Of a stretch of 11,084 nucleotides of DNA, positions 8,701 to 11,084 are shown one piece after another. Source of the DNA: an uncultured Lachnospiraceae bacterium (GTDB lineage Bacteria > Bacillota > Clostridia > Lachnospirales > Lachnospiraceae); contig USKC01000077.1 in the NCBI GenBank assembly GCA_900555195.1, forward strand, positions 1 through 11,084, read 5' to 3'. The translations under genes and the position numbers were made by a program. Every line of letters starts with the position of its first letter. The first letter of the stretch is position 1. The notes under the pieces are model-generated. The model did not search any database. It was given only the letters and a program-made list of their open reading frames with translations, and was not told the origin of the DNA.

Positions 8701-8920
8701 GATATCTGGGGATCATATCCTTAATAGCACGCGTCTCCACATGGCCGATATGCGGCTTTCCGTTCGCGGTCGGAGGGCCGTCATAGAAGGTATAAGTAGG
8801 GCAGCCTTCCCGGATCTTCATGCTCTTCTCAAAGATATGGTTTTCTTCCCAGAATTTCTCAATGTCTTTTTCCCGCTCCACAAAATTGAGGTCGGTGTTC
8901 ACTTTTTCGTAAAGCGCCAT
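5753..8920 (-). CDS. ileS: Isoleucyl-tRNA synthetase, type 2 (eukaryote-like)
   Basis: Class I aminoacyl-tRNA synthetase that charges tRNA-Ile; 1055 residues. Domains in order: catalytic core with FYDGPPTANGKPHIGH (HIGH at 57-60) and KAGWDTHGLPVE; zinc-type cysteines CPRCGTPLSSHE near 187; the CP1 editing domain with HIAPAFGEDD near 334-343, which removes mischarged valine; further cysteine pairs (CECGK, CPDCGK) near 480-520; DCWFDSGAMPFAQ; the KMSKS loop at 606-610; and an anticodon-binding helical domain with SNWYVRRSRERFW. Length and the PTANGKPHIGHVETR signature match the type 2 IleRS group rather than the E. coli type, and type 2 enzymes are known to be poorly inhibited by mupirocin. The ATG at 8920 gives MALYEKVNTDLNFVE, matching the family start; an in-frame ATG at 8929 adding MEK is possible. 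Expression is controlled by a T-box leader upstream. Confidence 0.96.
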   Translation of the reverse strand: MALYEKVNTDLNFVEREKDIEKFWEENHIFEKSMKIREGCPTYTFYDGPPTANGKPHIGHVETRAIKDMIPRYRTMKGYMVPRKAGWDTHGLPVELEVEKLLGLDGKEQIEEYGIAPFIEKCKESVWKYKGMWEDFSKKVGFWADMDDPYVTYHDDYIESEWWALKKIWDKGLLYKGFKIVPYCPRCGTPLSSHEVAQGYKDVKERSAIARFKVKGEDAYILAWTTTPWTLPSNVALCVNPDESYVKVKAADGFTYYMAEALLDTVLGSLADKEAGTPAYEVLERYQGKDLEYKEYEPLFDCAVDTCERQHKKAFYVTCDNYVTLTDGTGVVHIAPAFGEDDANVGRKYDLPFVQLVDAKGDMTKETPWEGMFVKDADPEVLKALAEKNLLFSAPKFEHSYPFCWRCDTPLIYYARESWFIKMTAVKEHLIANNNTINWIPESIGKGRFGDWLENIQDWGLSRNRYWGTPLNIWQCECGKMLSVGSRQELESLSGNPEAKTVELHRPYIDAITIPCPDCGKMMKRVPEVIDCWFDSGAMPFAQHHYPFENKEIFEKQFPAQFISEAVDQTRGWFYSLLAESTLLFDQTSFENVIVLGLVQDENGQKMSKSKGNAVDPFEALEEYGADAIRWYFYSSSAPWLPSRFHGKAVIEGQRKFMGTLWNTYAFFVLYANIDEFDATKYKLEYDKLSVMDKWLLSRLNTLITEVDTRLDAYQIPEAARALQDFVDECSNWYVRRSRERFWAKGMEQDKINAYMTLYTALVTLAKLSAPMIPFMAEQIYLNLVARLDKTAPESVHLCDFPVADGAYVDKQLEADMEEVLDIVVMGRACRNTANIKNRQPIGTMFVKADHALGDYYKEIVEEELNVKKVVFTEDVRDFTTYTFKPQLRTVGPKYGKQLGGIQKTLAGLDGNAAMDELKEKGAISFEVNGVQVSLTEEDLLIEMTQKEGYVSEADNRLTVVLDTNLSEELIEEGFVYEIISKIQTMRKDAGFEVMDHIRVAFDGNERIARIAERNQELIAGKVLAVSCTEGECFGVSKEWNVNGEKVTISVEKVE

Positions 8921-8952
8921 TTTCTCCATCCTTTCCGTTTTCTTTCCGTCAT
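8899..8952 (-). other. Possible 17-codon basic upstream ORF overlapping the ileS start
   Basis: On the minus strand ATG at 8952 opens MTERKRKGWRKWRFTKK and stops with TGA inside the first codons of ileS, in another frame. A purine-rich stretch (AGGAGGG, then GGGGAAG) precedes it. It could be chance in a purine-rich leader; translation is not shown. Confidence 0.2.
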
Positions 8953-9017
8953 CTTCCCCGCAATGCCCTCCTGGCGGAACATTCTTATCCGACGGAAAAC
9001 GAATTTTCCTATCGAAT

Positions 9018-9051
9018 AAAAAAACCCCGTCCCTTCTGTAAAGGGACGAGG
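9018..9051 (-). terminator. T-box controlled intrinsic terminator
   Basis: Minus-strand stem CCTCGTCCCTT/AAGGGACGGGG (11 pairs including one G-U) with a 5-base loop TACAG and seven T residues (9024-9018). It shares CTCGTCCC with the antiterminator, so the two folds exclude each other. Confidence 0.93.
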
Positions 9052-9306
9052 ATTTCTCTCGCTGTACCACCCGTTACATCATACGCCCGGCCTGCCGTTT
9101 CCCGGCAGCCAAAGGAAATATGGTTTCCCATAACGGAGGAACTCCGGCTCAGCCTACTCGGAACGCCTTCCGCGCACCTTTGGGCCTGCGGCTTGGAAGT
9201 GATCTTCTCCATTCCCTACTCGTACCGGCTTTCCACCACCGCCGGCTCTCTGCACCTTTGGGCGAATGAATACTGTCTTCGTCACAGCCTTTCTGGTCTT
9301 GTATCT
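9018..9306 (-). promoter_or_regulatory. T-box riboswitch leader of ileS (Ile specifier AUC)
   Basis: Untranslated leader that senses uncharged tRNA-Ile and allows read-through into ileS. Seen on the minus strand: the Stem I 5' motif GTGACGAAGACAGTA (near 9285-9270), the distal region AGAGAGCCGGC...GGTGGTGGAAAGCCGG, and a specifier loop in which GGAGAAG-ATC-ACTTCC places ATC (9203-9201), an Ile codon. The AGTAGGCTGAGCCGG block of the Stem II region (near 9158-9144) is followed by the T-box itself, AACGGGTGGTACAGC (9075-9061), with TGGT (9069-9066) able to pair with the ACCA end of the tRNA. GGG (9072-9070) and CGAG (9061-9058) can pair with CTCGTCCC (9050-9043) as antiterminator, and the same bases form the left arm of the terminator. 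About 97 bases then separate the terminator from ileS. Confidence 0.95.
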
Positions 9307-9312
9307 TTGGGT

Positions 9313-9342
9313 ATTATAAAGCCCAAAACGCAGCATTGTCAA
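9313..9342 (-). promoter_or_regulatory. Promoter of the ileS T-box operon
   Basis: On the minus strand TTGACA (9337-9342) and TATAAT (9313-9318) are both perfect, with an 18-base spacer. Transcription would start near 9306, at the 5' edge of the T-box leader. Confidence 0.85.
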
Positions 9343-9346
9343 GGGA

Positions 9347-9375
9347 TTGCGAAAAAAAACAGCCTGTGTTATGAT
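9347..9375 (+). promoter_or_regulatory. Predicted promoter of the CLC transporter gene
   Basis: TTGCGA (9347-9352) and TATGAT (9370-9375) with a 17-base spacer; the start would be near 9382. Its -35 box is only 4 bases from the -35 of the divergent ileS promoter. Confidence 0.5.
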
Positions 9376-9387
9376 GCGGGAGTAAAC

Positions 9388-9405
9388 GTTCAGATAAGCC
9401 TGAAC
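9388..9405 (+). other. Hairpin in the CLC gene leader
   Basis: Inverted repeat GTTCAG/CTGAAC around ATAAGC, just after the predicted transcription start and 7 bases before the ribosome binding site AAGGAGG (9413-9419). It may stabilise the message or be a regulator site; it does not resemble the conserved fluoride riboswitch. Confidence 0.35.
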
Positions 9406-9428
9406 CATTACGAAGGAGGAGTGGGAGA

Positions 9429-10718
9429 ATGGAACTCATTAAGCATTCTGTAAAAAGTACCTTATATAATATGCGTCAGTATCTGAAATGGCTGTTTTTC
9501 GGCGCTTTAACCGGATTGGTGACCGGCCTGGTGGCGGCGGCCTTCTCTTATTGCCTGGAGTGGGCTACAAATATGCGCACTGCACATCCCTTTCAGTTCC
9601 TGCTTCTGCCCCTGGGCGGCCTTGTCATCGTCTTCCTTTATAAAGCGCTCCATTATGAGAACAGTCACGGAACGGATTCCATCATCGAAAGCATTCACAG
9701 TCGGATCACCATTCCTTTGCGCATGGCGTTTCTGATCTTCGTCTCCACCGTCATCACCATTTTCTGCGGCGGTTCCGTCGGCCGGGAAAGCGCCGCTCTG
9801 CAGATCGGGGCCAGCTTCGGCAAATCTCTCGGCGATCTCTTCCATTTTGATGAACGGGATAAAAAAATCATTCTCATGAGCGGCATGGCTGCGGCCTTTT
9901 CCGCCCTGTTCGGCACACCCATGACCGCGTCCTTCTTCGCCATGGAAGTGTCCAGCGTGGGCATCATGTATTATGCGGCCCTGGTCCCCTGCATCTGCGC
10001 GGCCCTGGTGGCCCGGCAGACCGCCCTCTTTCTGGGCGTACAGACAGACGTTTTCCGCGCTCCCGCCAGCCTTCCTCTTTCCCTTCCTTCCGGACTGCGT
10101 GTGGTGTTTCTGGCCGCCTGCTGCGCAGGAGTCAGCATTCTGTTCTGCCTGATGCTCCAGCTGGCCCATGAACTGATGGCGCACTTCTTCCGGAACCTCT
10201 ATCTGCGCATCGTCTGCGGAGGCGTTCTTCTCATCCTGCTCACCCTGCTCGTGGGCAGCCAGAACTATCTTGGCACCGGCATGAACATCATCGAAGAAGC
10301 GCTGACCGGGCAGGCTCTTCCATGGGCCTTTTTCCTGAAAATGCTCTTCACCTCCATCACCATTGCCGCCGGATTCAAGGGCGGAGAGATCGTTCCCTCC
10401 CTCTTCATCGGCGCCACCTTCGGCTGCTTCCTGGCTCCGCTCATCGGCCTGCCCGCCTCCCTGGGCGCGGCCATCGGCATGGTGTCCCTCTTCTGCGGCG
10501 TCACCAACTGCCCCATGACCTCCCTGCTGCTCTCCCTGGAGCTGTTCGCCGGGGACAGCCTGGGCATGTTCACCGGCCAGAGCCTGGGACTGTTCGCCGT
10601 GTGCATCGCCGTGTCCTACATGCTCTCCGGCTATTACGGCCTCTACAGCGAGCAGAAGATCATCTACAGCAAGCTCCGGCCGGAGTACATCGACAAGAAG
10701 GCCAATGACGATGAGTAG
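9429..10718 (+). CDS. CLC-family anion transporter, CLC-F (fluoride/proton antiporter)-like
   Basis: Membrane protein of 429 residues with many hydrophobic helices, of the CLC channel/antiporter family. The motif order follows the CLC-F branch: SHGTDSIIESIH (79-90) in place of the chloride-type GSGIP motif, GGSVGRESAALQ (114-125) with the gating glutamate at E120, MAAAFSALFGTPMTASFFAMEV, SQNYLGTGMNIIEEAL, FKGGEIVPSLFIGATFG with E320, and YMLSGYYGLYSEQ at the end. CLC-F proteins export fluoride in exchange for protons, protecting the cell. E120 and E320 match the two glutamates known to matter in CLC-F antiporters, but GRESA replaces the usual GREGT and a valine (V322) stands where the studied CLC-F has threonine, so fluoride export is likely but unproven; chloride or another anion is possible. 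AAGGAGG (9413-9419) is 9 bases before the ATG. Codons become almost wholly G/C-ending in the last third. Confidence 0.85.
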   Translation: MELIKHSVKSTLYNMRQYLKWLFFGALTGLVTGLVAAAFSYCLEWATNMRTAHPFQFLLLPLGGLVIVFLYKALHYENSHGTDSIIESIHSRITIPLRMAFLIFVSTVITIFCGGSVGRESAALQIGASFGKSLGDLFHFDERDKKIILMSGMAAAFSALFGTPMTASFFAMEVSSVGIMYYAALVPCICAALVARQTALFLGVQTDVFRAPASLPLSLPSGLRVVFLAACCAGVSILFCLMLQLAHELMAHFFRNLYLRIVCGGVLLILLTLLVGSQNYLGTGMNIIEEALTGQALPWAFFLKMLFTSITIAAGFKGGEIVPSLFIGATFGCFLAPLIGLPASLGAAIGMVSLFCGVTNCPMTSLLLSLELFAGDSLGMFTGQSLGLFAVCIAVSYMLSGYYGLYSEQKIIYSKLRPEYIDKKANDDE

Positions 10719-10730
10719 GGGGCAGGAGCG

Positions 10731-11084
10731 TCAGCCTTTTGCAGACAGGCGGCCCAACTCAATTCCCAGAGCCAGGGCATAATAGAAGCAGCCCTCCCGA
10801 TCCAGGGCCTTTTTCCGGACGCTCATGACTTGCCCGCCATCGCGGATGAGCTGGAGAGCCCGCTTGACTATCTGGCAGGCCGAACCGGTGAGCTGTAGGG
10901 CGCGGCATCCCTGACGCGCCGCTCTTTCCCGGTGGCCCCGATCTGGTCTCCTCTGCCCGCGCCGACACCCTTCAGCCCTCTTTGCCCTCTCGCGCCAAGC
11001 GCAGCTCCTCCGCCTGCTCGCGGTACAACTCCGCGCGGGCCTCCTCGACCTCGTCGCCACACGCTCCAGATCCCTCGCCGCGCC
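10731..11084 (-). pseudogene. Unrecognised high-GC coding remnant with apparent frameshifts, cut by window edge
   Basis: The last 56 residues before the TGA at 10731-10733 (codons from 10901) read like a genuine protein end: ALQLTGSACQIVKRAL, then QLIRDGGQVMSVRKKALD and CFYYALALGIELGRLSAKG. Upstream in the same frame the translation is mostly arginine and cysteine, typical of a wrong frame. A second frame gives ATGKERRVRDAA joining just before 10901. A third gives the charged, coiled-coil-like EEARAELYREQAEELRLARE (about 11046-10987) but stops at 10974-10972. A single protein can be pieced together only with two one-base shifts and a stop read through, so this is either a decayed gene or a stretch with base-calling errors at a sequence end. 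I do not recognise the family. It converges on the CLC gene with a 12-base gap and no visible terminator. Confidence 0.4.

Noticed and set aside
8921..9070. In-frame extension of ileS up to 9070
   Set aside because: It would translate through the T-box terminator and antiterminator; the family N-terminus begins at 8920.
9376..9428. Fluoride riboswitch upstream of the CLC gene
   Set aside because: The leader is short and lacks the conserved loop and pseudoknot sequences that I know for that riboswitch; only a simple 6-bp hairpin is present.
9507..10184. 225-codon minus-strand frame opposite the CLC gene
   Set aside because: Repetitive Gly/His/Ala/Glu-rich translation typical of an antisense frame in GC-rich DNA; the plus strand carries clear CLC motifs.
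1..11084. CRISPR array, insertion sequence, tRNA or rRNA genes
   Set aside because: No regularly spaced repeats, transposase motifs, terminal repeats or RNA gene signatures were seen on either strand.

Overview
The window looks like chromosomal DNA from a low-to-mid GC Gram-positive anaerobe, most likely a Clostridia/Lachnospiraceae-type Firmicute. The pointers are strong AAGGAGG ribosome binding sites, consensus sigma-A promoters, a T-box riboswitch upstream of ileS, a long (about 1055-residue) eukaryote-like IleRS, and a YfcC-family carrier. The assignment is inference from gene style, not from a marker gene.

Left module (1-2965): a divergent regulator/transport unit. A LysR-type regulator (2099-2965, +) faces away from a two-gene minus-strand operon: a YfcC-family 12-TM-type carrier (514-1932) and a PepD-like M20 dipeptidase (499 to beyond the left edge). 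The ribosome binding site of the dipeptidase overlaps the carrier stop codon. In the divergent spacer two near-consensus promoters overlap at their -10 boxes, and two inverted repeats lie beside them, one a perfect T-N11-A LysR-type site. The layout suggests import of a peptide or amino-acid derivative followed by hydrolysis, controlled by the regulator.

Middle module (2966-9342): three-part housekeeping block on the minus strand. glgP (glycogen/maltodextrin phosphorylase, 822 aa) ends at a textbook intrinsic terminator at 2972-3008. Upstream is ileS (isoleucyl-tRNA synthetase, type 2), preceded by a complete T-box leader with an AUC (Ile) specifier, antiterminator, terminator and a perfect-hexamer promoter. 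Between ileS and glgP there are 232 bases with no convincing promoter or terminator.

Right module (9343-11084): a CLC-type anion transporter gene (429 aa, +) whose promoter sits back to back with the ileS promoter. Its sequence resembles the CLC-F (fluoride/proton antiporter) branch but has altered signature residues. The 3' part of this gene and everything after it become strikingly GC-rich. The last 350 bases hold a minus-strand reading frame of unknown identity that appears broken by frameshifts.

No CRISPR array, insertion sequence, tRNA or rRNA was seen. Most of the window is ordinary genome. The most interesting points are the compact LysR control region, the non-canonical CLC-F-like transporter, and the abrupt compositional shift at the right edge.
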